A DNA stretch of 64,000 nucleotides from Photobacterium salinisoli. Its GTDB lineage: Bacteria > Pseudomonadota > Gammaproteobacteria > Enterobacterales > Vibrionaceae. The position numbers and the translations under genes were made by a program. The notes below the pieces were generated by a model. That model was not told where the DNA came from. It did not search any database and worked only from the letters and a program-made list of their open reading frames with translations. The stretch lies in assembly GCF_003614885.1 (NCBI RefSeq), contig NZ_QZMS01000011.1, forward strand, positions 1,240,001 to 1,304,000, in the 5' to 3' direction. Of the stretch, positions 8,437-16,282 are shown one piece after another. Each line of letters opens with the position of its first letter. Position 1 is the stretch's first letter.

Positions 8437-9342
8437 TCAGCTAACATTACTTTCCTGGTGGTGGTGCGCACCGCGAAGCATGGCATGGATTAACTCATTG
8501 GCTTCAAATTTGGTCAGCGCTTCATGAGCACCCACCTGATGTGCCTGGGAGACACTTATCTCACTGGACAGTGAGGTATGGAGAATGATGTAAGTCCCTG
8601 TGAGCTTTGAATTATTTTGCACCTCAAAGGCTAATTCATAACCATCTAAGCCTGGCATCTCAATATCGCTGACAAGAATCTCAAACGGTTGGCCTGCATC
8701 GGCAGCCTGATTCAGCATTCTCAGTGCATCTGTCCCTGTGGTGGCTATATGATAGGGGATGCTGACGCTGTCCATTGCCTGACAGAGTTGACGCCGTGCA
8801 ACGGCCGAATCATCGACCAGAAGGATTTTAAGTGGTCTAAGCGTTTCTCGCTGAACATCCGTTAATACCGGGTGCAGGCTTTCAGGTGAGTCAGGAAAGA
8901 CTTTAGAAAGTAACAATTCAATATCAAGCAGTTGAACGAGCTGATTCTCTATATTGGTGACGCCGGTAACAAAGATGTTTCTGCCAAGGGATGGCGGCGG
9001 TGCATCGATATTATGCCAGTTACATTCAGTGATTTTATCTATGCCACGTACCAGAAACCCGACCAGCTTACGTCGGCAATCAGTAATAATGATGTAGCAT
9101 TTCTTTAGTTCTTCCTGTGTCAACGCCGGGTAGCCGATAGCTTTAGCCATGTCGATGACAGGAAGCGTATCGCCGCGCAGGCTGGCTGCGCCTAATACCG
9201 TTGGATGGGACTGCGGAATGGCTGTCAATGGCGTAAAGGGCACGATTTCTTTTACTTTTAATGTGCCAATGGCAAATAGTTGTCGGGAATTCAGCCTGAA
9301 CAGCAGCATCCCCTGAGATTGATTCGTTGCGGTTTTGAGCAT
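8437..9342 (-). CDS. cheV: Chemotaxis coupling/response-regulator protein CheV
   Basis: CheV couples chemoreceptors to CheA through an N-terminal CheW-like domain and is tuned by phosphorylation of a C-terminal receiver. Both are present in the 301 residues: the CheW-like domain at about 10-155 (with LGAASLRGDTLPVIDM) and a receiver at about 171-295. The receiver shows the acidic pair in LLVDDSA, phospho-acceptor Asp226 in VSDIEMPG and the lysine in LTKFEAN. AAGGGAAG precedes the ATG. The gene is apart from any flagellar cluster in this window, as expected for one of several Vibrionaceae CheV paralogues. Confidence 0.9.
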   Translation of the reverse strand: MLKTATNQSQGMLLFRLNSRQLFAIGTLKVKEIVPFTPLTAIPQSHPTVLGAASLRGDTLPVIDMAKAIGYPALTQEELKKCYIIITDCRRKLVGFLVRGIDKITECNWHNIDAPPPSLGRNIFVTGVTNIENQLVQLLDIELLLSKVFPDSPESLHPVLTDVQRETLRPLKILLVDDSAVARRQLCQAMDSVSIPYHIATTGTDALRMLNQAADAGQPFEILVSDIEMPGLDGYELAFEVQNNSKLTGTYIILHTSLSSEISVSQAHQVGAHEALTKFEANELIHAMLRGAHHHQESNVS

Positions 9343-9412
9343 TGCAGCTTCCCTTAATCCACTTGTCGGATTGCCTCATGTCTGCACAGAGGAAGACAAG
9401 AAATGTATTCCG

Positions 9413-9441
9413 ATTATAGTAGCTTGAGCGCCAGGCAAAAG
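9413..9441 (-). promoter_or_regulatory. Candidate cheV promoter
   Basis: On the minus strand a perfect TATAAT (plus-strand 9413-9418) lies about 70 bases before the cheV ATG, with CTTTTG 17 bases further upstream (9436-9441) as a poor -35. No good sigma-28 motif was seen. Confidence 0.35.
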
Positions 9442-9645
9442 GAATTCATCATATTGATTTTATTCTTAGTACTGGAAATTAGAGGCCGATCCAGCTTTTA
9501 CCGGCTGGCTCTGAAACTGAGTATGTGCGGCTTGAAAGCCACCTAATGCTTCTATTGAAGCTATAGTTAAAGTCACAGAGAGGCTTCAGGGAAAGGGACA
9601 CATCAGGGACGGGTTATCAAGTAGGCTACAGAGATAGGTACGGTT

Positions 9646-9822
9646 ATGGAATTACGTAATAGATCTGGTGATATCGCCCATCTGGCGGATAACCTGACAT
9701 TGAAAGAAATTGTCGATATGGGCTTCTCTATCGACCTGTGTGATGAAAATTACGATCCTAATGAGCACTGGACAATTAAGCGTTCTCGTCAGACAAAAGA
9801 AAGCGAGTATCCTGCCAGCTAA
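9646..9822 (+). CDS. Small acidic hypothetical protein (58 aa)
   Basis: An ATG at 9646 opens a 58-codon frame ending in TAA at 9820, followed at once by a strong terminator. The protein starts MELRNRSGDIAHLADN and ends near KRSRQTKESEYPAS, with a middle segment rich in Asp, Glu and Cys. AGGT lies eight bases upstream of the ATG. The fit of start, stop and terminator makes it a real small gene; no function can be assigned. Confidence 0.6.
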   Translation: MELRNRSGDIAHLADNLTLKEIVDMGFSIDLCDENYDPNEHWTIKRSRQTKESEYPAS

Positions 9823-9831
9823 CGGGTTGTC

Positions 9832-9865
9832 AGCCAGAGCTGCCTCGCTCTGGCTCTTTATTTTA
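9832..9865 (+). terminator. Rho-independent terminator
   Basis: AGCCAGAGC (9832-9840) pairs with GCTCTGGCT (9847-9855) around a six-base loop, followed by CTTTATTTTAT. It ends the 58-residue gene. Confidence 0.85.
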
Positions 9866-9936
9866 TGTCTTCGCGAACTCAGAATTATCCGCAGTCTTAT
9901 CAGCAGGATTACGGCTGGCTGTTTGATTCCAAACTA

Positions 9937-9964
9937 TTGTGCAGAGAAACTGACTGAATATGAT
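9937..9964 (+). promoter_or_regulatory. Candidate promoter of the trpS leader
   Basis: TTGTGC (9937-9942) and TATGAT (9959-9964) are separated by 16 bases and lie 36 bases upstream of the leader peptide start. Confidence 0.4.
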
Positions 9965-9999
9965 TGCAAGTCGTCTGATAGCCAGTTAATCTTTGGGAG

Positions 10000-10053
10000 A
10001 TGAAAATAATTATCTTCACTCTTATTCTATCTATTCGTTGGTGGCGCTCTTAA
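10000..10053 (+). CDS. Putative tryptophan-codon leader peptide of the downstream trpS (17 aa)
   Basis: ATG at 10000 opens a 17-codon frame, MKIIIFTLILSIRWWRS, ending in TAA at 10051. It has two adjacent Trp codons (10039-10044) three codons before its stop. Its position between a promoter-like sequence and an accessory tryptophanyl-tRNA synthetase is the classic layout for attenuation. Translation is not certain: GGGAG lies directly against the ATG instead of being spaced from it. Ribosome-mediated attenuation of an auxiliary trpRS by a Trp leader is known in Streptomyces. Confidence 0.55.
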   Translation: MKIIIFTLILSIRWWRS

Positions 10054-10168
10054 CAGAGCGGCGCTGAATACTTACGTTCATTTGCCGCCTTACTGGCTGC
10101 TAATGAACGCACTACGTTTCTTTTTCACATGTTTCCTTAGTAGCCACTGGCATGTATTCATACTGAGG
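10045..10168 (+). promoter_or_regulatory. Candidate attenuator / Shine-Dalgarno-sequestering leader RNA of trpS
   Basis: CGCTCT (10045-10050), overlapping the end of the leader peptide, can pair with AGAGCG (10055-10060). Part of that second arm, GCGGC (10058-10062), can instead pair with GCCGC (10084-10088), giving mutually exclusive hairpins. Further on, CCTTAGT (10135-10141) can pair with ACTGAGG (10162-10168; one G-U), hiding the GAGG ribosome binding site of trpS. No strong terminator with a long T run is seen, so control could be translational. Confidence 0.45.
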
Positions 10169-10175
10169 AAATTAA

Positions 10176-11174
10176 ATGAAAAAACAAATACTGACTGGCG
10201 ACAGACCAACCGGCCCCTTACATTTAGGGCATTTTGCCGGCTCCCTTCAACAACGCGTCACGCTTCAGCATTCCCATCAACAGACCATACTGGTCGCTGA
10301 CTTGCAGGCGTTAACCGATAACGGTCACAATCCGGCAAAGGTAGCAGATAATATTTTGAATGTAGTGGCTGATTATCTGGCTGTGGGTATTGACCCAGAT
10401 AAAACCACCATCTGCCTTCAGTCTTCGTTACCGGCTCTGCCTGAGCTCGCCATGTATTATGCCAACCTGGTCTCCATTGCACGGTTGGAGCGTAATCCAA
10501 CGGTAAAGAATGAAATCCATGCCAGAGGATTTGGCAGGGCTATCCCCGCCGGGTTTCTGACTTATCCCATCAGCCAGGCTGCTGATATTACAGCATTCCG
10601 GGCCGGTCTTGTTCCGGTGGGTGATGATCAATTACCCATGATTGAACAGACCAATGAGATCGTCCGTCGTTTCAATTATATCGCAGGGCAGTGTGTTCTG
10701 GAGGAGTGCAGCCCTTTGATCAGTAACGTACCCAGATTGCCAGGACTGGACGGTAAAGCGAAGATGTCAAAGTCTCAGGGGACGGCCATCACACTTGGTG
10801 CAAGTGAAAAGGAAATACGTGCAGCGGTGAAAGCAATGTACACCGACCCGAATCATTTAAGGGTTGAGGATCCCGGACAAATCGAAGGCAATGTGGTGTT
10901 TACCTACCTGGACGCATTTCATCCGGATATTGCTTACGTAAAAGCACTGAAACAAGCCTACCGTGAGGGCGGATTGGGTGACGGTAAAACCAAGCAGATA
11001 CTGGAAGATTGCTTACAAACCCTGCTGGCGCCTATCAGGCAGGAAAGGGAACGGTTACTGTCAGACAAAACCATGCTGATGGATGTGCTGAAAAAAGGGA
11101 CGGAAAAAGCCAATCTAGCCAGCCACGACGTGTTGCATGACGTGAAGCGAGCGCTAGGGATAGCGTTGTTCTAA
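10176..11174 (+). CDS. trpS: Tryptophanyl-tRNA synthetase (accessory TrpS2-type)
   Basis: The enzyme charges tRNA-Trp with tryptophan using ATP. In its 332 residues the class I signatures are clear: PLHLGHFAG (HIGH-type, residues 14-22) and KMSKS at 196-200, plus the substrate-pocket region around GDDQLPMIEQT. GAGG seven bases before the ATG supports the start. Its sequence looks like the second, divergent TrpS found in some bacteria and not the dam-linked housekeeping copy; this is an inference. The Trp-rich leader upstream suggests induction when charged tRNA-Trp is short, for example under starvation or an inhibitor such as indolmycin. Confidence 0.9.
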   Translation: MKKQILTGDRPTGPLHLGHFAGSLQQRVTLQHSHQQTILVADLQALTDNGHNPAKVADNILNVVADYLAVGIDPDKTTICLQSSLPALPELAMYYANLVSIARLERNPTVKNEIHARGFGRAIPAGFLTYPISQAADITAFRAGLVPVGDDQLPMIEQTNEIVRRFNYIAGQCVLEECSPLISNVPRLPGLDGKAKMSKSQGTAITLGASEKEIRAAVKAMYTDPNHLRVEDPGQIEGNVVFTYLDAFHPDIAYVKALKQAYREGGLGDGKTKQILEDCLQTLLAPIRQERERLLSDKTMLMDVLKKGTEKANLASHDVLHDVKRALGIALF

Positions 11175-11195
11175 AGAAAACAGAACGCACAAATG

Positions 11196-11224
11196 AAAAA
11201 ATCCGGCATGGAAGCCGGATTTTA
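11196..11224. terminator. Bidirectional Rho-independent terminator
   Basis: AAAATCCGGC (11197-11206) pairs with GCCGGATTTT (11213-11222) around a six-base loop. A and T tracts on the two sides let it serve both trpS (+) and yceI (-). Confidence 0.85.
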
Positions 11225-11245
11225 AAAGTGAGAGGGAAGTCTGGA

Positions 11246-11815
11246 TTACAGACGAACGCCTTCCACGTGCAGTTCCATGTCTGCGTAGCTGGAAGTGCCC
11301 ATCACCTGGATACCAAAATCAGCCAGCTCAACACGGGTTGTGCCCATGAAACCTGCGCGGTAACCGCCCCATGGATCTTTACCTGCGCCGACAAATTCAG
11401 CATCAATCGTGATAGGTTTAGTCTGGCCGTGCAGCGTCAGGTCACCATCAATAGCCAGTTTACCGTTACCTTTGTCGGTAACCTTAGTGCTGGTAAAGGT
11501 GGCTTTTGGATACTTGCTGACTTCCAGGAAATCTTCGCTGCGAACGTGCTTATCACGATCGGCATGATTGGAATCGAAGCTGCTGGTGTCGATGTTCACA
11601 GTGACTTTAGAAGCGGCAATGTTTTCAGGGTCATAGCTGAAAGTACCGTCAAAGGTATTGAAACGCGCTTTGATCCAGCTGTAGCCAAGGTGACTGATTT
11701 TCAGGTTGACTGAGGCGTGTGCGCCTTTGTTATCAATGGCATAATCGGCTGCATTCGCGATCCCAGGTAAAACAAGGGCCGCAGCCAGGCTCAACGCGGT
11801 AAGATGCTTCTTCAT
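11246..11815 (-). CDS. yceI: YceI-family periplasmic polyisoprenoid-binding protein
   Basis: A 189-residue lipocalin-like beta-barrel of the YceI family, which binds long isoprenoid chains such as ubiquinone precursors in the periplasm. A Sec signal peptide ends at IANA before ADYAID. Family motifs are present: HASVNLKISHLGYSWIKARF, FNTFDGTFSYD, HVRSEDFLEVSKYPKATFTS and the LTLHGQTKPI strand. It overlaps the cytochrome b561 gene by four bases (ATGA), so the two are translationally coupled, the same pairing as yceJ-yceI in E. coli. Confidence 0.9.
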   Translation of the reverse strand: MKKHLTALSLAAALVLPGIANAADYAIDNKGAHASVNLKISHLGYSWIKARFNTFDGTFSYDPENIAASKVTVNIDTSSFDSNHADRDKHVRSEDFLEVSKYPKATFTSTKVTDKGNGKLAIDGDLTLHGQTKPITIDAEFVGAGKDPWGGYRAGFMGTTRVELADFGIQVMGTSSYADMELHVEGVRL

Positions 11816-12354
11816 TTTTCCTTAACTCCTAACATTTTCTTTAAGGTATTATCTTTGTTAATAAAATGGTGTTTTAATGCAGCTACCGCATGCAGGGCAG
11901 CTAATCCGATTAAGGCGTAGGCGAGGTATTCATGAATTTCACCTGCCACATCGGATTGATCCGGAAAGAGTTCACCCATCGAAGGAACGGTTAGCCAGTC
12001 GAAGACATCTATACCCCGTCCATCAGATGTTGAAATGAGATACCCGCTGACAAATAAACCAAATAACAGCACATAGATGATCAGGTGCGCCAGCTTGGCA
12101 AGAGCTTTTTCCCAAGCCTCTCCTTCAATAGCCGGTTGTTGCTTCACTGTTTTCCATAGCAGTCGGAACAGGGTGACAGCGGCAAGTGTTAAACCTACTG
12201 ACTTATGCCAGTGAGGTGCAACTGTGTACCAGGATGAATAGTAATTGAGATCTACCATCCACAGGCCAACAGCAAATAGCCCAATGATCACAACAGCACT
12301 TGCCCAGTGGAGGGTTACTGAAACCCAATCATAATGATTGACTGCTTTTTTCAT
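11812..12354 (-). CDS. yceJ: Cytochrome b561 family protein (YceJ-like)
   Basis: A 180-residue inner-membrane di-heme b-type cytochrome with four hydrophobic segments. Candidate heme ligands are His16 (VTLHW), the histidines in PHWHKSVG, and C-terminal ones around AALHAVAALKHHF. The family passes electrons between quinol and periplasmic partners. It comes first in a two-gene operon with yceI, which it overlaps by four bases, implying that the lipid- or quinone-binding partner works with it. The symbol follows the E. coli arrangement; cybB would be the paralogous alternative. Confidence 0.85.
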   Translation of the reverse strand: MKKAVNHYDWVSVTLHWASAVVIIGLFAVGLWMVDLNYYSSWYTVAPHWHKSVGLTLAAVTLFRLLWKTVKQQPAIEGEAWEKALAKLAHLIIYVLLFGLFVSGYLISTSDGRGIDVFDWLTVPSMGELFPDQSDVAGEIHEYLAYALIGLAALHAVAALKHHFINKDNTLKKMLGVKEK

Positions 12355-12479
12355 ATACTAGGGAACCTGATTAATAACTACGTACCTATTCTAGTGGTAA
12401 ATATTTCAAAAATCAGTGCATTAACCTGAACAACCTTGTCAAAGAAATTGAACAAGGTCGAAAAAGAGTAAGAAGATAT

Positions 12480-12506
12480 TTCAGCCCTCTGTCCTTAAGG
12501 GCTGAA
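12480..12506 (-). terminator. Weak terminator-like hairpin
   Basis: TTCAGCCCT (12480-12488) pairs with AGGGCTGAA (12498-12506), just past the stop of the HAD gene. The T tract on the minus strand is broken (AATATCTTC). Confidence 0.45.
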
Positions 12507-12531
12507 TAGCAAAGATGTGCTTGCAGGACAG

Positions 12532-13254
12532 TTATCGTTGAATGTCGTTTTCGTGATGCCAGTTCATTATGGTCCATTCCTGCATTTGCGCATGTAATGC
12601 AAGAGCCGGATCAGGATTCACAGCAAAAGGATGATCAACTGCCTGGAGCAAAGGCAGATCGTTAATCGAGTCGGTATAGCAATACAGCGCATTAAACGCG
12701 TCAGAATGCGCTTCCAGCCAGGCTTCTAACCGAACGACTTTGCCTTCTCTGTAACTTAAAGTGCCCACTGTATTCCCTGTCAGGGTGTTGTTATGGATTT
12801 CGAGGTTGATAGCCAGTGCGTCATCGACCAGCAGCAGTTCAGCAATCGGTTTGACCAGATGTTCGCCGGTTGCAGAAATAATAATGACGGTATCACCGCG
12901 GCGTTTATGCCATTCAATACGCTCGATTGCAGCCGGAAACAGTGCAGGGCGAATGCACGTCTCAATGAATTCTTCGATTAATGGTGTCAGTTCATTGGCA
13001 CTCATACCTGCAATTGGCGCTAATGTCGCAGTCATGTATGACTGCATATCCATGCTGCCTTTCGCGTAATCTTTCATCAGGTTTTGTTCTTGCTCAATGA
13101 GAAGCGGCGATGCCAGTCCTTTATTGACAAGAAACCTGACCCACAGTGAAGCAGAATCAGCGGCAATAAGCGTTTCATCTAAGTCGAAAATGGCAAGATT
13201 GGGCAATTTAGTTATTGGTTGTGTGTTGGATAGCAACGTGTTGTTCCTTTTCAT
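12532..13254 (-). CDS. HAD-IB family phosphatase (SerB/CicA-like)
   Basis: A cytoplasmic haloacid dehalogenase-family phosphatase of subfamily IB. Motif I is FDLDETL (two aspartates), motif II is IIISATGEHL, the lysine precedes LE in REGKVVRLE, and motif IV is YTDSINDLPLL, the usual IB pattern of S-x-N-D-x-P. The cap between motifs I and II is helical. Substrates of such proteins include phosphoserine and phosphatidylglycerophosphate, but this one cannot be placed. The start is unsure: ATG at 13254 is given, while GTG at 13269 or a TTG at about 13221 with AAGGA upstream are alternatives. Confidence 0.75.
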   Translation of the reverse strand: MKRNNTLLSNTQPITKLPNLAIFDLDETLIAADSASLWVRFLVNKGLASPLLIEQEQNLMKDYAKGSMDMQSYMTATLAPIAGMSANELTPLIEEFIETCIRPALFPAAIERIEWHKRRGDTVIIISATGEHLVKPIAELLLVDDALAINLEIHNNTLTGNTVGTLSYREGKVVRLEAWLEAHSDAFNALYCYTDSINDLPLLQAVDHPFAVNPDPALALHAQMQEWTIMNWHHENDIQR

Positions 13255-13523
13255 TGGATCTAAGGGCACAGGTTAGGTGTAAATAATGACACTAATGTTT
13301 CACTCAGGTGTCGTTTTGAAGTCAGAAGTATAAGCAGGATACATAGATTTAACTTTTTTGTGACATTTTCCTGAGGGATATCGCATAAAATTATTATGTA
13401 TCAATTTTAAGACATTTTCCGGTCGCTACTATCTATATATTCGGCATTTTTGTTCAGCTGCACAGGCCGGAGCATACAAGCAGCGAAGCGTATACCCTCC
13501 GTTTTCATATGAAGAGATGATGT
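13255..13523. other. Divergent promoter region between HAD and EAL genes
   Basis: A stretch of about 270 bases without a gene, A+T-rich between 13340 and 13450. It separates the divergent HAD phosphatase and EAL genes and should hold both promoters. No operator or RNA structure stands out. Confidence 0.3.
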
Positions 13524-14318
13524 GTGAGTAAAATTATTGCCACATTGGATGAGATTAACAGGCACTTAACCACAGAGGCTGATGGCAGTTACAGTGCCGT
13601 CTATGATGCTTATCATTTGAAGACGGCTTTCCAGCCCATTCACCAGGTGAATGGTGATCTTTTCGGGTTTGAAGCCTTGGTAAGGGTGTTTAATGAATGC
13701 GGAGACGAGCTGAACACTGAACCTTTTTTCGCCCCTGAATACTATGATGAAACCGATCAGGTCAACATGGACAGGCTGGCCAGAGTGATTCATGTGAAAA
13801 ACTTTGCTCAATTTTTCGCGTCTTATGCTTTGTTTATCAATATGGTGCCCGATGCTTTGCTGATTCACAGCAAAAACGTGCCTGCCACACTGCTTCATCA
13901 GCGCCTGAAAGCGTTAGGATTGAAAGCTGAGCAGGTGTTTTTTGAGTTACTGGAACACGATTGCTCCAGTAATATTGAGCTGTTAGACATATTGCAGCAA
14001 ATGCGTGCGCAAGGTATGAAGGTCGCGATGGATGATTATGGTGTAAAAGCCTCATCTGAAGGCCGAGCTCGCTATTTACAGCCCGATCTCATCAAAGTGG
14101 ATCGTTCATTGTTGGCAGATTTTCTCTCCGGTGAAGAGTCGCCATTGCGCGAAGTGGTAGGGCTTGGCCGCGAACTTGGCGCAAAACTGCTGATAGAAGG
14201 AGTAGAAAACGCAGCGGGATTGAAAGTGGCCAGAATGCTTAACGCCGATTATATCCAGGGCTTTTATCTGGGACGACCTCAACTGCTTTCTGAGATTTTA
14301 CTTTCAAGGGTCAGCTGA
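13524..14318 (+). CDS. EAL-domain cyclic-di-GMP phosphodiesterase
   Basis: A 264-residue stand-alone EAL domain with no membrane or sensor domain. Most catalytic positions can be seen: EALVR (Glu of EAL), Asn in LFINMVP, Glu in FFELLEHD, the Asp pair in MDDYG, Lys in LIKVDRS, Glu in IEGVEN and Gln in YIQGFYLGRP. These suggest that it can hydrolyse c-di-GMP to pGpG. The loop after DDYG reads VKASS in place of the usual TGYSS, which may affect dimer-linked activity. The start is GTG at 13524. Two GGDEF proteins and a giant adhesin are encoded elsewhere in the window. Confidence 0.85.
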   Translation: MSKIIATLDEINRHLTTEADGSYSAVYDAYHLKTAFQPIHQVNGDLFGFEALVRVFNECGDELNTEPFFAPEYYDETDQVNMDRLARVIHVKNFAQFFASYALFINMVPDALLIHSKNVPATLLHQRLKALGLKAEQVFFELLEHDCSSNIELLDILQQMRAQGMKVAMDDYGVKASSEGRARYLQPDLIKVDRSLLADFLSGEESPLREVVGLGRELGAKLLIEGVENAAGLKVARMLNADYIQGFYLGRPQLLSEILLSRVS

Positions 14319-14340
14319 GGCTAACCCTTGATGATTATGA

Positions 14341-14359
14341 TGTTGAACGCGGTTCAACA
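14341..14359. terminator. Short hairpin between convergent EAL and fumC genes
   Basis: TGTTGAAC (14341-14348) pairs perfectly with GTTCAACA (14352-14359) around a GCG loop, in the 65-base gap between two gene ends. It lacks a T tract, so termination is presumed from position. A second weaker pair is AAGGGT (14306-14311) with ACCCTT (14324-14329). Confidence 0.4.
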
Positions 14360-14383
14360 ACCATAAGGCACTAATGCTCAATG

Positions 14384-15769
14384 TTAATGAGCAACACCGC
14401 CAGTGGTGAGCTTTTGCGGGTCAAGCAAACGTTCAAGCTCCTGCCGCGACAGGTCGGTTTCTTCTTCCGCGACATCCAGAATATCTCTTTTCTCTTTATA
14501 GGCTTTCTTGGCAATCTCGGCCGCTTTCAAATAACCGATGACAGGGTTGAGCGCCGTGACCAGGATCGGATTTTTCGCCAGCGCTTCCTGCAGTTTATCT
14601 TCCCTTACATTGAAACTGGCAATCGCTTTATCGGCCAGCAGGTTGAAGGCATTCGACAGAAGCTCGATGCTCTGCAGCAGATTATAGGCAATGACAGGTA
14701 ACATCACATTGAGCTGAAAATTACCGGACTGGCCGGCTACTGTGATGGTGCTGTCGTTGCCAATCACCTGAGCGGATACCATTGCCGCGGCTTCAGGTAT
14801 CACAGGGTTCACTTTGCCCGGCATGATGGATGAACCTGGCTGCAATGCTTCGAGTTCTATTTCCCCCAGGCCAGCCAGAGGGCCTGAATTCATCCAGCGC
14901 AGATCATTGGCAATTTTCATCATCGCCACTGCGGCGGTTTTCAACTGGCCAGACAGGCTCACGATAGCGTCCTGGCTGCTCAGGTTGTAGAAAAAGTTAT
15001 CGCTGCTGGTAAACGGGATTTCTGCCGACACTGAAAGGTTATTGGCAAACATGGCCGCAAATTTCGGATCTGCGTTTATTCCGGTGCCGACTGCTGTCCC
15101 CCCCTGAGCCAATGCAGATACATTCTCCAGGCTATGCACTATGCCCAGGCGGGCTTTTTCGACCTGTGTTTTCCAGCCAAGCAGTTCTTGCGCCAGCGTG
15201 ACCGGCATGGCATCCATCAGGTGTGTCCGGCCGGTTTTGACGATATGGCCGACAACAGAGGCTTTCTCATTTAGGGTATGACAGATGTGCGCCATCGCAG
15301 GCAGCAGTTGCTCGTGGCATGCCAGTGCGGCGCTGACCTGAATCGTCGTTGGGATCACGTCGTTACTGCTCTGTCCCATGTTGACGTGATCATTCGGACT
15401 GACCGCCTGACCCGCCCGCTTTGACGCGAGCGTGGCGATGACTTCGTTGGCGTTCATATTAGAACTGGTTCCGGAACCGGTCTGGAAAACATCGATCGGA
15501 AACTGGTCAAGGTGCTGCCCGTCAATAATTTCCTGACAACTGTCGATAATGGCATGGGCGATGCCTGAATCCAGAAGCTCAAGGTCGAGATTGCTTCTTG
15601 CGGCGGCTTGTTTGACGAATGCCAGTGCTTTGATGAACTGGACAGGCATTGTCAGCCCGCTGATGGGAAAGTTGTTTACGGCTCGCTGGGTTTGCGCCTG
15701 ATAAAGTGCATCTTTCGGGACGTTTACTTCGCCCATACTGTCTTTTTCAATACGGTAGGATGTCGTCAT
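14384..15769 (-). CDS. fumC: Class II fumarate hydratase FumC
   Basis: The iron-independent fumarase, which interconverts fumarate and malate in the TCA cycle. The 461 residues show the superfamily signature GSSIMPGKVNP, the substrate-binding TGSGTSSNMNANEV, HVNMGQSSND and the catalytic-loop region TGRTHLMDAMP. It lies 12 bases downstream of a small fagA-like gene, which is preceded by a Fur-box match. The unit is therefore likely switched on by iron shortage, when the iron-sulfur fumarases fail; Pseudomonas has a similar fagA-fumC-sodA operon. AAGGAACC upstream supports the start. Confidence 0.95.
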   Translation of the reverse strand: MTTSYRIEKDSMGEVNVPKDALYQAQTQRAVNNFPISGLTMPVQFIKALAFVKQAAARSNLDLELLDSGIAHAIIDSCQEIIDGQHLDQFPIDVFQTGSGTSSNMNANEVIATLASKRAGQAVSPNDHVNMGQSSNDVIPTTIQVSAALACHEQLLPAMAHICHTLNEKASVVGHIVKTGRTHLMDAMPVTLAQELLGWKTQVEKARLGIVHSLENVSALAQGGTAVGTGINADPKFAAMFANNLSVSAEIPFTSSDNFFYNLSSQDAIVSLSGQLKTAAVAMMKIANDLRWMNSGPLAGLGEIELEALQPGSSIMPGKVNPVIPEAAAMVSAQVIGNDSTITVAGQSGNFQLNVMLPVIAYNLLQSIELLSNAFNLLADKAIASFNVREDKLQEALAKNPILVTALNPVIGYLKAAEIAKKAYKEKRDILDVAEEETDLSRQELERLLDPQKLTTGGVAH

Positions 15770-15781
15770 TTCCGTGGTTCC

Positions 15782-16159
15782 TTATAATCCGGAGGAATGA
15801 TGTAACTGTAGAAGGCTTTGTTTCAGGGACAGGAATTTACTGACGTGATTATCGCCATAATATTTTTTCAGAGCGAGTAAGGGACAATGCAGATAATCGA
15901 GGCAAATACGGCGAAAAACACGGGATTGGTGTTTATCTTTAACGCTGTTACACAAATGAAAGAAGACGCGCCTTAAAAACAATTCCTGAAGCAGCGGATT
16001 GCGCAATGCATTGTGTTGCCCATAGAACGCTGCCAGATTCATTCCGGCCTGCGTCATGTCAACGATGACATCCTGTTCGAACCCTGGGATAAGAGGGTGA
16101 TTCAGAAAACGCTCTTCTGCCAGAAAGAACTGTCGATACAGCGTACTGGATCTGCTCAT
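15782..16159 (-). CDS. Small FumC-associated protein (FagA-like)
   Basis: A 125-residue, mostly helical, Leu/His-rich protein with no signal peptide. By position (immediately before fumC in a unit with a Fur box) it corresponds to FagA, the 'Fur-associated gene' product of Pseudomonas; I did not confirm sequence similarity. Its role is unknown. The start is the ATG at 16159, with GGAG six bases upstream; an adjacent TTG one codon earlier is less likely. It is co-transcribed with fumC (12-base gap). Confidence 0.6.
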   Translation of the reverse strand: MSRSSTLYRQFFLAEERFLNHPLIPGFEQDVIVDMTQAGMNLAAFYGQHNALRNPLLQELFLRRVFFHLCNSVKDKHQSRVFRRICLDYLHCPLLALKKYYGDNHVSKFLSLKQSLLQLHHSSGL

Positions 16160-16182
16160 CAATCACTCCATGCCTGATAAAT

Positions 16183-16201
16183 TTTAATGATAATTATTAT
16201 C
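16183..16201 (-). promoter_or_regulatory. Fur box upstream of the fagA-like/fumC operon
   Basis: TTTAATGATAATTATTATC at 16183-16201 agrees with the 19-bp Fur consensus at 16 of 19 positions. It lies 24 bases before the start of the first gene, so Fur bound with iron would cover the promoter. Confidence 0.75.
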
Positions 16202-16282
16202 ACTGTTGTGGCAGGGTTACAAGTCTGCGTCTGAAGTTTATACAAGACCCTAAGTGTAGGAGATTAGACGAATGCCTGTGTT

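Noticed and set aside
10082..10300. 72-codon frame overlapping the trpS start
   Set aside because: It begins with TTG, overlaps trpS in another frame, lacks a ribosome binding site and gives no familiar protein.
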